43,023 bases of DNA from Candidatus Blautia faecigallinarum (GCA_019116385.1 DXBU01000058.1:1-43023); one strand, 5' to 3'; shown: positions 1-7,851, numbered from the stretch's first letter. A program made the numbers and translations. Notes: a model not told the origin generated them from the letters alone.

Positions 1-2
1 TG

Positions 3-260
3 ACGCGATTAGGAAAGATGATCTTTGAAGATGGAGTGTCTCAAGGCCTTTCTCAAGGTCTTTCTCAAGGATATCACGCAACGATAGCGGGTATCGTACG
101 GAGAAAAATGCAGGAGGGGATAGCCTCCGAAACCATAGCAAAATTTTTAGATCTGGACGAAGGCTATATCCGGAAGGTTTATGACTTGCTCCGGGAATCG
201 CCGGAGCAAAGTGACCTGGAGACCGCACAGAAACTAGTGAAAGAAACAGAACAGCCCTGA
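3..260 (+). CDS. Rpn/PD-(D/E)XK nuclease family protein, C-terminal part (5' end outside window)
   Basis: This is the 3' end of a gene that enters from the left edge; the reading frame is open to the first complete codon at base 3, so the ATG at 18 is probably internal. The visible residues read TRLGKMIFEDG, then three SQGL-type repeats, then a helical tail with IVRRKMQEG and a sigma/HTH-like segment (IAKFLDLDEGYIRKVYDLL). This layout is typical of the C-terminus of Rpn-family (recombination-promoting nuclease, transposase_31/PDDEXK_2) proteins, whose catalytic domain would lie upstream and cannot be seen. It is the only plus-strand gene here and faces the minus-strand block. Family assignment rests only on the tail pattern. 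Confidence 0.7.
   Translation, partial: TRLGKMIFEDGVSQGLSQGLSQGYHATIAGIVRRKMQEGIASETIAKFLDLDEGYIRKVYDLLRESPEQSDLETAQKLVKETEQP
39..74 (+). repeat. Three tandem 12-nt units encoding SQGL
   Basis: The unit TCTCAAGG-N-CTT occurs three times in a row, with the third copy diverged at its end. It encodes the SQGLSQGLSQGY segment of the Rpn-like protein. Multiples of 12 nt keep the frame, so copy number could change by slippage without breaking the gene. Confidence 0.75.
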
Positions 261-290
261 TTTATCCCGGACTGTCGCCTACAGATAAGA

Positions 291-364
291 GGCTGGCATT
301 TTGCCGTCCATACCAATAAACTATTCTATTGATATGGAATCCGGCAGAACGCCAGCCCCTTTTT
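291..364 (+). terminator. Long hairpin with T-run after the Rpn-like gene
   Basis: Arms at about 291-318 and 327-357 pair over about 28 bp with only two transitions in the outer stem, one in the inner stem and a 3-nt bulge. The outer arm is GGCTGGC..TGCCG and the inner arm TCCATA..CAATA. A T-run follows at 360-364, giving a rho-independent terminator for the plus strand. The stem is far longer than the other terminators in this window. It also lies just past the stop of the convergent minus-strand gene and may stop both transcripts. Confidence 0.7.
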
Positions 365-384
365 ATGCTTTCCGCTAAGAAGGC

Positions 385-1185
385 CTATACCCTGTTTGCC
401 TTTAAGCGATAGGTTTTTACATTCTTAAAGTATTTCTCGCAGAATTTCTTATAAGTAGCTCTCGATACCTGCTTGCAATTGGTATCGGTTTTTCCAGTGT
501 AATAAACATCCTTGGGATTATGTTCTTCCCGTGCGTGATATTTGTGGACCAGCTTGCCTCCGGACATACCGTAAAGATTTCCATAAGCACCGCCAATATA
601 ATTGATCCAGCCTTCGGAGTAGAGACATTTATATTTGGGGTTATATTTAAAAGTAGGATTGCTCATGCTGATGCCCCTTGCCGTGTACTCTCCTGCAAGC
701 ACAACCTTTTGGTTTTTGATCGTATAAATCTCATAGTTAGCATAGGCGCCTACATCGCCTGCAGTAATAAGTTCCGGAACGCCGCTTTGATCCACATTCA
801 GCACATAATACCATTTGATCTTGCTTTTGTTGGCCGCAAGAAAATTTTTATAGAGTTTCTGATAATTTGGCACCACCGTTACCTTGCAGCGATAAGATTT
901 GGAACCAAGCTTGGCCGTGATGGATGCGGTACCGATCTTTTTGGCTGTGACCTTTCCGGTAGAACGTCCCACTGCAGCAACCTTGGTATTGCTGCTTGTC
1001 CAGACAGGTTTTTTGGTGGTTCCCGTCAGCTTCAGGGACACCGACTGATTAAGGATCAGTGTTACATTGGTCTTGTTGAGCTTGACGGCGGCGGCCTGTA
1101 CCTCTTCACCTACGAAGGGTGCCATAGGCAGTACCAAGGCCAGGCAGAGAACTGCCATCACCAGAGTTTTAAAAAACTTTTTCAT
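385..1185 (-). CDS. Secreted Big2 (bacterial Ig-like group 2) domain protein
   Basis: This 266-residue protein is predicted to be exported. Residues 1-31 form a signal peptide: KK near the start, a hydrophobic core, then VQA before AA as a likely signal peptidase I site. Residues about 34-106 form one Big2 domain (LNKTNVTLILNQS, WTSSNTKVAAV, GKVTAKKIGTASITA), a fold common in clostridial surface and adhesion proteins. The C-terminal 160 residues are rich in Tyr, Lys and Gly and I do not recognise them; a stretch VLNVDQSGVPELI hints at a short repeat-like motif seen in secreted gut Firmicute proteins. No LPXTG or lipobox is visible. The start is backed by an AGGAGGAG Shine-Dalgarno. The gene follows the FKBP fusion gene by 43 nt and may share its transcript. 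Confidence 0.8.
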   Translation of the reverse strand: MKKFFKTLVMAVLCLALVLPMAPFVGEEVQAAAVKLNKTNVTLILNQSVSLKLTGTTKKPVWTSSNTKVAAVGRSTGKVTAKKIGTASITAKLGSKSYRCKVTVVPNYQKLYKNFLAANKSKIKWYYVLNVDQSGVPELITAGDVGAYANYEIYTIKNQKVVLAGEYTARGISMSNPTFKYNPKYKCLYSEGWINYIGGAYGNLYGMSGGKLVHKYHAREEHNPKDVYYTGKTDTNCKQVSRATYKKFCEKYFKNVKTYRLKANRV

Positions 1186-1228
1186 TTGGATACTCCTCCT
1201 TTTTCATTTACATTAACTGGCGGGATTT

Positions 1229-2077
1229 TTATTTCACCTCAACCAGCTCAATGCGGAAATTCAGCTCTTTGCCCGCCATTTCATGGTTGGCATCAAAGGT
1301 GATGGTACCGCCCTCTTTGGCGACTACTTTCACCGGGAAAGGCTGTCCCATCTGGTTGGACAGATATACCTGCTGCCCTGCCTCCAGGTTCTCAGATCCC
1401 GGAAGCTGCGCCGTCTCAATAGTAAAAATTGCATTGGGATCCGGCTGTCCATATGCTTCCTCCGGCATCAGGTGGATATCCACGATCTCTCCTACCTCCA
1501 TATCCGCTACTGCTGCGTCAAATCCTCTTATCATCATGCCGGCCCCACATACGAATTCCAGAGGCTCCCCGCGGTCGTATGAGGAATCAAACTGGGTCCC
1601 GTCATTGAAGGTGCCTCTATAATGGGTCCGGCAGGTCTTTCCAACATTGCGTCCTGTAATGCCCTTTGTGGATCCGCAGTCTCCCCCGCAGCTGTCCCCG
1701 CAGGAATGGCCTTCTCCATGATGGCCGCAGGAATGCCCCTCCTCATGGTGATGGTCACAATTTGCTCCTGTAGAGACCAGTTCGCCTTTTAAATAGGCTT
1801 CCACAGCTTCATCTGCGTTTCCCTGTGCGCCGGCGCAAAGTTCTACCCCTGCTTGCGCAAGCGCGTTCTGGGCGCCTCCTCCGATGCCGCCGCAGATCAG
1901 CACATCTACCGCCTGTCCGGACAAAAGCCCTGCAAGTGCACCGTGGCCCACGCCATTGGAACCGATGACCTCGCTGGAGACTACCTTATTATCTTCCACC
2001 TCATACACTTTAAAATATTCTGTTTTTCCAAAATGCTGAAAAATATTTCCATTATCATAAGTTACTGCTATCTTCAT
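1229..2077 (-). CDS. NifX/NifB-like domain fused to SlyD-type FKBP peptidyl-prolyl isomerase
   Basis: This 282-residue protein has three parts in one frame. Residues 1-105 match the dinitrogenase iron-molybdenum cofactor (NifX/NifB-like) fold: MKIAVTYDNGNIFQHFG, ending in the ICGGIGGGAQNAL loop. Residues 107-134 form a metal-binding-type segment with four or more Cys and about eight His (HHH, GHSCGHHGEGHSC, then CGGDCG). Residues about 141-282 are an FKBP with the IF insertion of SlyD: YRGTFNDG, GAGMMIRGFDAAV, EEAYGQPDP and the SlyD hallmark NHEMAGKELNF. SlyD proteins are prolyl isomerases/chaperones, and E. coli SlyD carries a His/Cys tail used in nickel delivery. Here that segment sits between domains. 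A role in metallocofactor handling is inference. No nif or hydrogenase genes are nearby. Confidence 0.85.
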   Translation of the reverse strand: MKIAVTYDNGNIFQHFGKTEYFKVYEVEDNKVVSSEVIGSNGVGHGALAGLLSGQAVDVLICGGIGGGAQNALAQAGVELCAGAQGNADEAVEAYLKGELVSTGANCDHHHEEGHSCGHHGEGHSCGDSCGGDCGSTKGITGRNVGKTCRTHYRGTFNDGTQFDSSYDRGEPLEFVCGAGMMIRGFDAAVADMEVGEIVDIHLMPEEAYGQPDPNAIFTIETAQLPGSENLEAGQQVYLSNQMGQPFPVKVVAKEGGTITFDANHEMAGKELNFRIELVEVK

Positions 2078-2137
2078 ATTCTTAACTCCTCTACAAGTAC
2101 AGGTCGGGGATTTTTCCCCCGGCTCCTATCATTAAAT

Positions 2138-2166
2138 ATGATATCACACAAAGGCTGCGGCCGCAA
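2138..2166 (-). promoter_or_regulatory. Predicted SigA promoter of the NifX-FKBP gene
   Basis: The minus strand reads TTGCGG-N17-TATCAT, with -35 at 2161-2166 and -10 at 2138-2143, about 60 nt before the start codon. A small hairpin (CGGGG/CCCCG arms, 2105-2121) lies in the leader. Confidence 0.45.
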
Positions 2167-2197
2167 ACAGTAATTCCGGTTTCTTCCGGCCCCGCCC

Positions 2198-2941
2198 CTA
2201 TCTGACCGCAAAACAGATCCTGTCTTCCCCGGAAAGCTCCGGGACATACCTAAGCCCCAGTTCACAGAATTCCTTGATCTCTTCCAGATCCTCCACCTGA
2301 TTTTCCGCCAGAAAACGAACCATCTCTCCCCGGGCCATCTTGGCAAAGGTTCCCTTCTGTTTCAGCTTTCCGTCCCGGATCTCGCCGAATTCCACGGTCA
2401 CAAAACGGTCTCCCCTCTGCAGATATTTTTCCACTGCCAGGGAATATTCTTTGGATGCCAGGTTCAAGATCAGCCGGTCCTCGTCTAATACTGCCTGGTA
2501 AATCCGGCTGTCCCAGAATTCATACAGATCCCGGTACCCTTCCCCCGTTAGCTTCGCCTGCATTTCCAGGCGGTAAGGGACCACGCCGTCAAAGGGCGCC
2601 AGGACCCCATAGAATCCGGACAGGATCCGCAAATGCTCTCCCAGGTACGAAAGCGCTTCCTCTGTGAGTACGCCGGGAGCCATGTGCTGGTATTGCAGGC
2701 CCTCGTATGCCATTACCGCCGGCGTAAGATTCTTTTTCAGATCCATATTTTTAAACCGATGGAAATTTAACTGTGCCAGCTTGTCATTGCACTTCCATAA
2801 GGCCTTTGCCTCTTCATAGGAAAGCCCCTGGATCCGATTTTTCAAAAGCTCTGTATACGCAAGAAAAGCCGGCAGGCCCTCTGGTTTATAGGTATCGGGA
2901 TCCATATTCATCTTCTTGGCGGGAGAGATGATGATCTTCAT
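2198..2941 (-). CDS. yaaA: Peroxide stress protein YaaA (DUF328/UPF0246)
   Basis: The 247-residue protein has the family opening MKIIISPAKKM and the motifs YEGLQYQHM, LRILSGFYG and LAPFDGVVPYRLEM seen across YaaA. In E. coli, YaaA limits intracellular iron and damage during hydrogen peroxide stress, and it binds DNA. Length is normal. The start ATG overlaps the stop of bcp by 4 nt (ATGA), with GGAGG seven bases upstream, so the two are translationally coupled. Pairing with a thiol peroxidase supports a joint oxidative-stress role. Confidence 0.92.
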   Translation of the reverse strand: MKIIISPAKKMNMDPDTYKPEGLPAFLAYTELLKNRIQGLSYEEAKALWKCNDKLAQLNFHRFKNMDLKKNLTPAVMAYEGLQYQHMAPGVLTEEALSYLGEHLRILSGFYGVLAPFDGVVPYRLEMQAKLTGEGYRDLYEFWDSRIYQAVLDEDRLILNLASKEYSLAVEKYLQRGDRFVTVEFGEIRDGKLKQKGTFAKMARGEMVRFLAENQVEDLEEIKEFCELGLRYVPELSGEDRICFAVR

Positions 2942-3393
2942 CCCAGTTCCTCCAGCATCTGCGCCGGATTGTCCGCTGCCTTGACTTTTCCAAAGGCTTT
3001 GACGATCCTTCCCTCTTCATCGATAAGATAGGTGGTCCGCACCACACCCATGGTCTTCCTACCGTACATATTCTTTTCCTTCCACACATCATATGCCTGG
3101 ATACAGGAAAGCTCCGGGTCGGAAAGAAGGACAAAGGGCAGCTGATACTTTTCCTCAAATTTTTTGTGGGATGCCACAGTATCCTTGCTGACTCCAAGGA
3201 CTACCGCGTCCTTTTCCATAAACTGAGGATACAGATCCCGGAAACCGCAGGCCTGCTTGCTGCATCCCGGTGTATTATCCCGTGGATAGAAATACAGGAT
3301 CACCTTCCGTCCTCTGTATTCTTCCAGTGTGTGCATTTCCCCATTCTGATCCGGCAGGGAAAAGGAGGGCGCCATAATACCAGTCTCTAACAT
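2938..3393 (-). CDS. bcp: Thioredoxin-dependent thiol peroxidase (Bcp/PrxQ family)
   Basis: This 151-residue atypical 2-Cys peroxiredoxin reduces hydrogen peroxide and organic peroxides using thioredoxin. The active site is visible as DNTPGCSKQACGFRD: the first Cys is peroxidatic and the Cys five residues on is resolving, as in E. coli Bcp. The opening GIMAPSFSLPDQNG and the WKEKNMYGRKTMGVVRTTYLID stretch are typical. AAGGAG stands 9 nt before the ATG. It heads a two-gene unit with yaaA. Confidence 0.94.
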   Translation of the reverse strand: MLETGIMAPSFSLPDQNGEMHTLEEYRGRKVILYFYPRDNTPGCSKQACGFRDLYPQFMEKDAVVLGVSKDTVASHKKFEEKYQLPFVLLSDPELSCIQAYDVWKEKNMYGRKTMGVVRTTYLIDEEGRIVKAFGKVKAADNPAQMLEELG

Positions 3394-3429
3394 AATTTTC
3401 TTCTCCTTTTTTATGTTCTCTATCTTTAT

Positions 3430-3458
3430 ACCATATCCTCTGCCGATGCTTTCGTCAA
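3430..3458 (-). promoter_or_regulatory. Predicted SigA promoter for bcp-yaaA
   Basis: The minus strand reads TTGACG-N17-TATGGT, with -35 at 3453-3458 and -10 at 3430-3435, about 37 nt before the bcp start. No PerR-like dyad was recognised around it. Confidence 0.5.
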
Positions 3459-3476
3459 GGAAAACCTTATGAAGGA

Positions 3477-4298
3477 TCAGCTTTTTCCAAGTTCCCAGAA
3501 CGCTACCGCTCCTGCCGCCGCCACATTCAGGGAATCCACTCCGTGAGACATGGGGATCCGCAGGGTATAATCACAATCTGCGATCGTCTTTTCTCCAAGG
3601 CCGTCTCCTTCTGTTCCCAGCACCAGGGCCAGTCTGTCTTCTCTTTTTAGACGCTCATCTGCTATGGAAAGAGACTCTTCCCTAAGGGCCATTGCCGCAG
3701 TGGCAAATCCCACCTCCTTTAACAGCCGGAGTCCCTTATCCGGCCAATCTCCCTTAGGAATAAACGTCCAGGGCACCTGAAAAACCGTTCCCATACTCAC
3801 CCGTGCCGCCCTTCTGTATAAGGGATCACTGCATCCATAGGTCAAAAGGATCCCATCCATATAAAGCGCCGCTGCAGAGCGGAACAGCGCCCCTACATTT
3901 GTAGGATTTTCTACCTCTTCCAACACCGCGATCCGGCGTGCCTTTCTTAAGATCTCCTCCACAGAAGGAAGCGTTCTTCTATACATGGCGCACAGCATCC
4001 CCCGGGTAAGAGGAAAACCTGTAAGTTCTTTCAGTACTTCAAGTTCCGCCGTATACACAGGGATCTGCCCGCAGCGGGCAAGGATTTCCTTTCCTTCTCC
4101 CTGGATATGCCTGGGTTCGGTAAGGACCGATAAAGGAAGATATCCTGCGTCCAAAGCCCGTCCGATCACCTTGGGGCTTTCCGCAATAAATATCCCCTGT
4201 TCCGGCTCTCGATAATGAAACAGCTGGTTCTCCGTAAGCCTGGCATAGATATCCAGCTCCGGCGCCTGCAGATCAGAAACTTTAATCACATCAAACAT
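3477..4298 (-). CDS. TrmH/SpoU family RNA 2'-O-methyltransferase
   Basis: The 273-residue protein is a SPOUT-class methyltransferase that uses SAM to methylate a ribose 2'-OH in rRNA or tRNA; the exact target cannot be read from sequence. The N-terminal about 105 residues form the substrate-binding L30e-like region. The three SPOUT motifs follow: ENPTNVGALFRSAAAL (motif 1, with the Asn and Arg), LVLGTEGDGL (motif 2) and IPMSHGVDSLNVAAAGAVAF (motif 3, cofactor knot). Length is normal. It follows xerD with a terminator in between, so it probably has its own promoter or depends on readthrough. Confidence 0.9.
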   Translation of the reverse strand: MFDVIKVSDLQAPELDIYARLTENQLFHYREPEQGIFIAESPKVIGRALDAGYLPLSVLTEPRHIQGEGKEILARCGQIPVYTAELEVLKELTGFPLTRGMLCAMYRRTLPSVEEILRKARRIAVLEEVENPTNVGALFRSAAALYMDGILLTYGCSDPLYRRAARVSMGTVFQVPWTFIPKGDWPDKGLRLLKEVGFATAAMALREESLSIADERLKREDRLALVLGTEGDGLGEKTIADCDYTLRIPMSHGVDSLNVAAAGAVAFWELGKS

Positions 4299-4320
4299 AA
4301 TTTTATCTTTTTTGTCCTTT

Positions 4321-4348
4321 CCAAAAGAGAAGGCCCATCCGCCTTCTC
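4321..4348 (-). terminator. Terminator at the end of xerD
   Basis: On the minus strand GAGAAGGC pairs with GCCTTCTC around a 6-nt loop and is followed by TTTT. The 5' arm overlaps the xerD stop codon. The U-run is short, so termination may be partial. Confidence 0.55.
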
Positions 4349-5234
4349 AATGTCTGGGATGTGCCTTCATATAAACTTCTCTCATTTTTACCATATTTAC
4401 GCCCAGATAAATCTGGGTGGTGGATATGTCGGAATGTCCCAGCATTTCCTGCACACTCTTCACATCTGCCCCGTTCTGCAGCATATGTACTGCAAAAGAG
4501 TGGCGGAGGGTATGGGGGGTAATGTCTTTTTTTATACCCGCGCCGTCCGCGTATCCTTTTAATACTTTCCAAAAGCCCTGGCGGCTCATTTCCTTGCCGG
4601 AACAGTTGGTAAACAGGGCTTCCTCTTCCTGGCCCTTTACAAAAAATCCTCTTGCTTCCTGCATATAACGTGCAAGAGCTGATCTGCTGGCATTTCCGAT
4701 CGGTATAACACGTTCTTTGCCGTTGTCGTGGCAGGTTACATAACCAAATTTAAGATTCACATCTCCCGTATGCAGATGGATCAGCTCACTAACCCGCATC
4801 CCTGTGGCATAAAGCAGCTCCAGCATAGCAGTATCCCGGATCCCTTTGGGAGTGCTTTGATCCGGCTGCTGCAAAAGCAGATCCACTTCCTCCACGGAAA
4901 GGATTTCAGGCATCTTTTTTTCCACCTTAGGCGGTTTTAAAAGAAGCGCCGGATTGGAGGCGATCCTTCCCTCATTGAATAGGAACTGATACAGGGCACG
5001 GATCGATGCCACACTTCTCGATATGGTGGAAGAAGCCTGATTGTTCTCTTCCATATAGCGAAGGTAGTTCTCCAGATCCAATTCGGTAACTTCCTCCAGA
5101 CTTTTGATCTTCTTTTCCATTAGGTACGCGCGGAATTTTTTCAGATCCCGCTGATAAGAAATCACTGTGTTATCCGATGTTTTTTTGGTGTTGCGCAAAT
5201 AATTGATAAATTCCATTACTGTTCTCTCCATCAT
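4347..5234 (-). CDS. xerD: Site-specific tyrosine recombinase XerD
   Basis: XerD works with XerC to resolve chromosome dimers at dif. From the chosen ATG the protein has 295 residues, the normal length. Residues 1-90 form the SAM-like core-binding domain (NTVISYQRDLKKF, RSVASIRALYQFL). The catalytic domain shows ATGMRVSELI with Arg147, Lys173, HTLRH with His241 and Arg244, GH with His267, and the nucleophile Tyr276 in TTQIYLG. The frame stays open 43 codons further upstream, but only the start at 5234 has AGGA at good spacing and matches family N-termini. It follows spoIIM and has its own promoter. Confidence 0.93.
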   Translation of the reverse strand: MMERTVMEFINYLRNTKKTSDNTVISYQRDLKKFRAYLMEKKIKSLEEVTELDLENYLRYMEENNQASSTISRSVASIRALYQFLFNEGRIASNPALLLKPPKVEKKMPEILSVEEVDLLLQQPDQSTPKGIRDTAMLELLYATGMRVSELIHLHTGDVNLKFGYVTCHDNGKERVIPIGNASRSALARYMQEARGFFVKGQEEEALFTNCSGKEMSRQGFWKVLKGYADGAGIKKDITPHTLRHSFAVHMLQNGADVKSVQEMLGHSDISTTQIYLGVNMVKMREVYMKAHPRH

Positions 5235-5342
5235 TCCTGCTTCCTGTTCTTTTACGAAAATAGCCCCCTTCATGTAACCTTTTCGTAAAGAAAACGTAAT
5301 ATTTTTTCGAACAGTTCTATCCCCTCTGTACAATATAAATGT

Positions 5343-5371
5343 ATTATACTTGGTATTTCCCATAAAATCAA
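5343..5371 (-). promoter_or_regulatory. Predicted SigA promoter of xerD
   Basis: The minus strand reads TTGATT-N17-TATAAT, with -35 at 5366-5371 and -10 at 5343-5348. It lies about 110 nt before the chosen xerD start, leaving a long leader. Confidence 0.6.
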
Positions 5372-5397
5372 ATGCTTTTTTCTACATAAACGGTCAT

Positions 5398-5466
5398 AAA
5401 ATGTGCATTTTTTACACAAAATACCAAATATCGATATACGGTATTTTATTAATACCATATATGGTA
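5398..5466. promoter_or_regulatory. Cluster of three palindromes between spoIIM and xerD (possible operators)
   Basis: Three dyads stand side by side in AT-rich DNA just upstream of the xerD -35. They are AAAATG-TG-CATTTT (5398-5411), a 24-bp near-perfect ATACC-N14-GGTAT dyad centred on ATCGAT (5421-5444) and a perfect 14-bp TACCATATATGGTA (5453-5466). The last two share ATACC/GGTAT half-sites, and another half-site lies in the xerD promoter spacer (5352-5356). Protein binding is inference. Confidence 0.4.
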
Positions 5467-5477
5467 GAAATTTTTTT

Positions 5478-6077
5478 TTACAAAAATTTTAAATTTTTTA
5501 TTAACATTTCCACTACCAGCGGATTTACATAAGTTTCCCCCAAAACACCTGCCAAAAGCAATAACGCCGTCAATACGAAGAACCCTGTGTACCTGTAGAC
5601 TTTCTGGGGAAACAGTCCTCTGTTCTTCCATACTTCTCTGGACTGGGTGTAAACTGCCCGAAGGAAATACACCCATACCGGGAGATAAAATAGATACTGG
5701 GGAAATATAAGGCCTGCCCCTGCCAGACCTCCGGTTACACCAAACTGGAGCACCGATAGTGTAAGCAGCATCCCGATCTTCATTCCTGCAAGAACAAGTC
5801 CTACAACAGCCAAAGGAACACCGAAGACAGAGAATCCGCAGAAAAACGCCAGCAGAAAAAAGCTGCCTCTTATGCGCAGTACTTCCAACAGATACGCAGG
5901 CCCCGACACCTCATCTTTGGCAAACGTGCGGATCAGATACATCGACGCGATCGTCTGCTGCTGCCATTTTAGTTTCCACAAGATATTTGGCAGCAGGATC
6001 CCCAGCAAAAAGCCGGCAAGAAACAGCCTCCATGCCGGAAAGGTACGTTTTTTTCCTTCCTTCCATATCCTTTTCAT
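5478..6077 (-). CDS. spoIIM: Stage II sporulation protein M (SpoIIM)
   Basis: SpoIIM is an integral membrane protein of the DMP machine (SpoIID-SpoIIM-SpoIIP), which drives septal thinning and engulfment of the forespore. The 199-residue protein begins with a basic segment, then about five hydrophobic spans (LFLAGFLLGILLPNILW, GSFFLLAFFCGFSVFGVPLAVVGLVLAG and others). VYFLRAVYTQ leads into a last span near the C-terminus. Length and topology fit the family. It lies between rny and xerD; the spoIIM-xerD linkage is common in sporulating Firmicutes. A sporulation-specific promoter was not identified. Confidence 0.9.
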   Translation of the reverse strand: MKRIWKEGKKRTFPAWRLFLAGFLLGILLPNILWKLKWQQQTIASMYLIRTFAKDEVSGPAYLLEVLRIRGSFFLLAFFCGFSVFGVPLAVVGLVLAGMKIGMLLTLSVLQFGVTGGLAGAGLIFPQYLFYLPVWVYFLRAVYTQSREVWKNRGLFPQKVYRYTGFFVLTALLLLAGVLGETYVNPLVVEMLIKNLKFL

Positions 6078-6140
6078 AGCTTCACCCTGTACCAGTTTAC
6101 GAAAATCTCAGACAAATTAGAACATGGGATTTTCTGCATA

Positions 6141-6175
6141 TGAAAAGCCGCACGGAATTTTCCGTACGGCTTTTT
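6141..6175 (-). terminator. Terminator after rny
   Basis: The arms AGCCGTACGGAA and TTCCGTGCGGCT pair over 12 bp with one wobble position on the minus strand and are followed by TTTT. A run of A on the other side makes it potentially bidirectional. It lies between the rny stop and the spoIIM start. Confidence 0.75.
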
Positions 6176-6212
6176 ATATACATAATAAATATGCTGGTAA
6201 GGATCGGCTGTG

Positions 6213-7775
6213 CTATTTGGCAAAATCTACCGCTCTGCTTTCCCGGATCACATTTACCTTGATCTGGCCTGGATATTCCAGCTCCGCTTCGATCTGCTTT
6301 GCGATATCCCTGGCAAGGAGAACCATATCAGAATCACTGACATGTTCCGGCACAACCATAACACGAATTTCCCTTCCTGCCTGAATGGCATAAGACTTAT
6401 CCACACCTTTGAATTCGTTGGTAATATCTTCCAGCTGTTTCAAACGGTTGGTATAAGTTTCCAGAGTTTCCCGCCTTGCCCCTGGTCTTGCTGCAGAAAT
6501 GGCATCGGCGGCCTGTACGATACATGCGATCAGGGATTCCGGCTCCACGTCCCCGTGGTGTGCGGCTACTGCGTTTAAGACAACGGCGGATTCTTTGTAC
6601 TTCTTGCACAGATCCACACCGATCTGGATATGGGATCCCTCTACCTCATGGTCGATGGACTTACCGATATCATGAAGAAGACCTGCACGTTTTGCCACGC
6701 GCACATCAACGCCGATCTCTCCTGCCAGAAGTCCGGAAAGCTGTGCCACTTCCACAGAATGCTTAAGGGCATTCTGTCCGTAGCTGGAGCGGAATTTCAT
6801 CCTTCCAAGAAGCTTGAGGAGTTCCGGATGGATTCCATGGACACCCACTTCCATTGCTGCGGATTCGCCGTCCTCGCGGATCTGCGCTTCTACTTCTTTC
6901 TGCGCTTTCTCCACCATTTCTTCAATCCTGGCCGGATGGATACGCCCGTCAACAATGAGCTTTTCCAGGGCTACCCTGGCGATTTCTCTGCGGATCGGGT
7001 CAAAAGCCGACAGCACTACCGCTTCCGGCGTATCGTCGATGATCAGGTCCACACCGGTAAGTGTTTCCAGAGTACGGATGTTCCGTCCCTCACGCCCGAT
7101 GATCCTGCCCTTCATCTCATCACTTGGAAGCTGTACAACGGATATGGTCGTTTCCGCCACATGGTCTACCGCACATTTCTGGATGGCATTGACCACGTAT
7201 TCTTTGGCTTTTTTGCCGGCGTCTTCCTTTGCCCTGCTCTCCAGCTCTTTGTAAAGCTTGGCAACATCTACCTTGACGTCATCCTCTACAGATCTGAGCA
7301 ACTCTTCTTTTGCCTGTTCGGAGGTCAGACCGGAAACTCGTTCCAGTTCTTGTACTCCTTTCAGCTCGAGTTCTTCCACTCTCTTTTCTTTCTTTTGCAA
7401 TTCTGCAATTCTCGCTGTGTACTCAGCCTCTCGCTTCTCTACTGCATCTGCTTTCTTGTCGACAGCCTCTTCTTTTGATAAGACTCTCTTTTCATACTTC
7501 TGCAGTTCAGCACGTCGTTCCTTGGTTTCTTTCTCCAATTCGTTTTTTGTACGGAGAGATTCTTCCTTTACTTCCAATAAAGCTTCTCTTTTTTTAGTCT
7601 CAGCTGTTTTTAAAGCTTCATCTATTATGCTTCTTGCTTTTTCTTCTGCTGATCCGATCACTTCGGCGTCTTTTTTCACCTTGTTCTCCACAGCAACCTT
7701 GCAAGTAACAGGAACCGCAATAAGTAGCGCGACCAACACAGCGACAACAGCAACAATAATTGTCGTGCCTGTCAC
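6213..7775 (-). CDS. rny: Ribonuclease Y
   Basis: RNase Y is a membrane-anchored endoribonuclease that starts mRNA decay in Firmicutes. The 520-residue protein has an N-terminal transmembrane helix ([18 protein letters not shown]), a long Lys/Glu-rich coiled coil to about residue 200, a KH domain ([23 protein letters not shown]) and an HD domain whose metal-binding motif is in LLHDIGK, with AAHHGDVEP downstream. Length is normal. The start is GTG with GGAGG eight bases upstream. It is a single-gene unit between its own promoter and terminator. Confidence 0.97.
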   Translation of the reverse strand: MTGTTIIVAVVAVLVALLIAVPVTCKVAVENKVKKDAEVIGSAEEKARSIIDEALKTAETKKREALLEVKEESLRTKNELEKETKERRAELQKYEKRVLSKEEAVDKKADAVEKREAEYTARIAELQKKEKRVEELELKGVQELERVSGLTSEQAKEELLRSVEDDVKVDVAKLYKELESRAKEDAGKKAKEYVVNAIQKCAVDHVAETTISVVQLPSDEMKGRIIGREGRNIRTLETLTGVDLIIDDTPEAVVLSAFDPIRREIARVALEKLIVDGRIHPARIEEMVEKAQKEVEAQIREDGESAAMEVGVHGIHPELLKLLGRMKFRSSYGQNALKHSVEVAQLSGLLAGEIGVDVRVAKRAGLLHDIGKSIDHEVEGSHIQIGVDLCKKYKESAVVLNAVAAHHGDVEPESLIACIVQAADAISAARPGARRETLETYTNRLKQLEDITNEFKGVDKSYAIQAGREIRVMVVPEHVSDSDMVLLARDIAKQIEAELEYPGQIKVNVIRESRAVDFAK

Positions 7776-7822
7776 AGGAGCACCTCCTTATTTAGTTTTC
7801 ATTGTACATTTACAACAATACA

Positions 7823-7851
7823 AGTTTATCTGTTTTTGAGAATTATGTCAA
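7823..7851 (-). promoter_or_regulatory. Predicted SigA promoter of rny
   Basis: The minus strand reads TTGACA-N17-TAAACT, with -35 at 7846-7851 and -10 at 7823-7828, about 45 nt before the GTG start. Confidence 0.65.

Noticed and set aside
520..1302. A 260-codon plus-strand frame opposite the Big2 gene
   Set aside because: The minus-strand protein has a signal peptide, a Big2 domain and AGGAGGAG before its start; the plus frame has no recognisable features.
2155..2166. GC palindrome TGCGGCCGCA next to the NifX-FKBP promoter
   Set aside because: Short, single, and overlaps the -35; no partner site found.
5323..5331. GAAC-T-GTTC in the xerD leader as an SOS box
   Set aside because: The LexA consensus needs four bases between arms; here there is only one.
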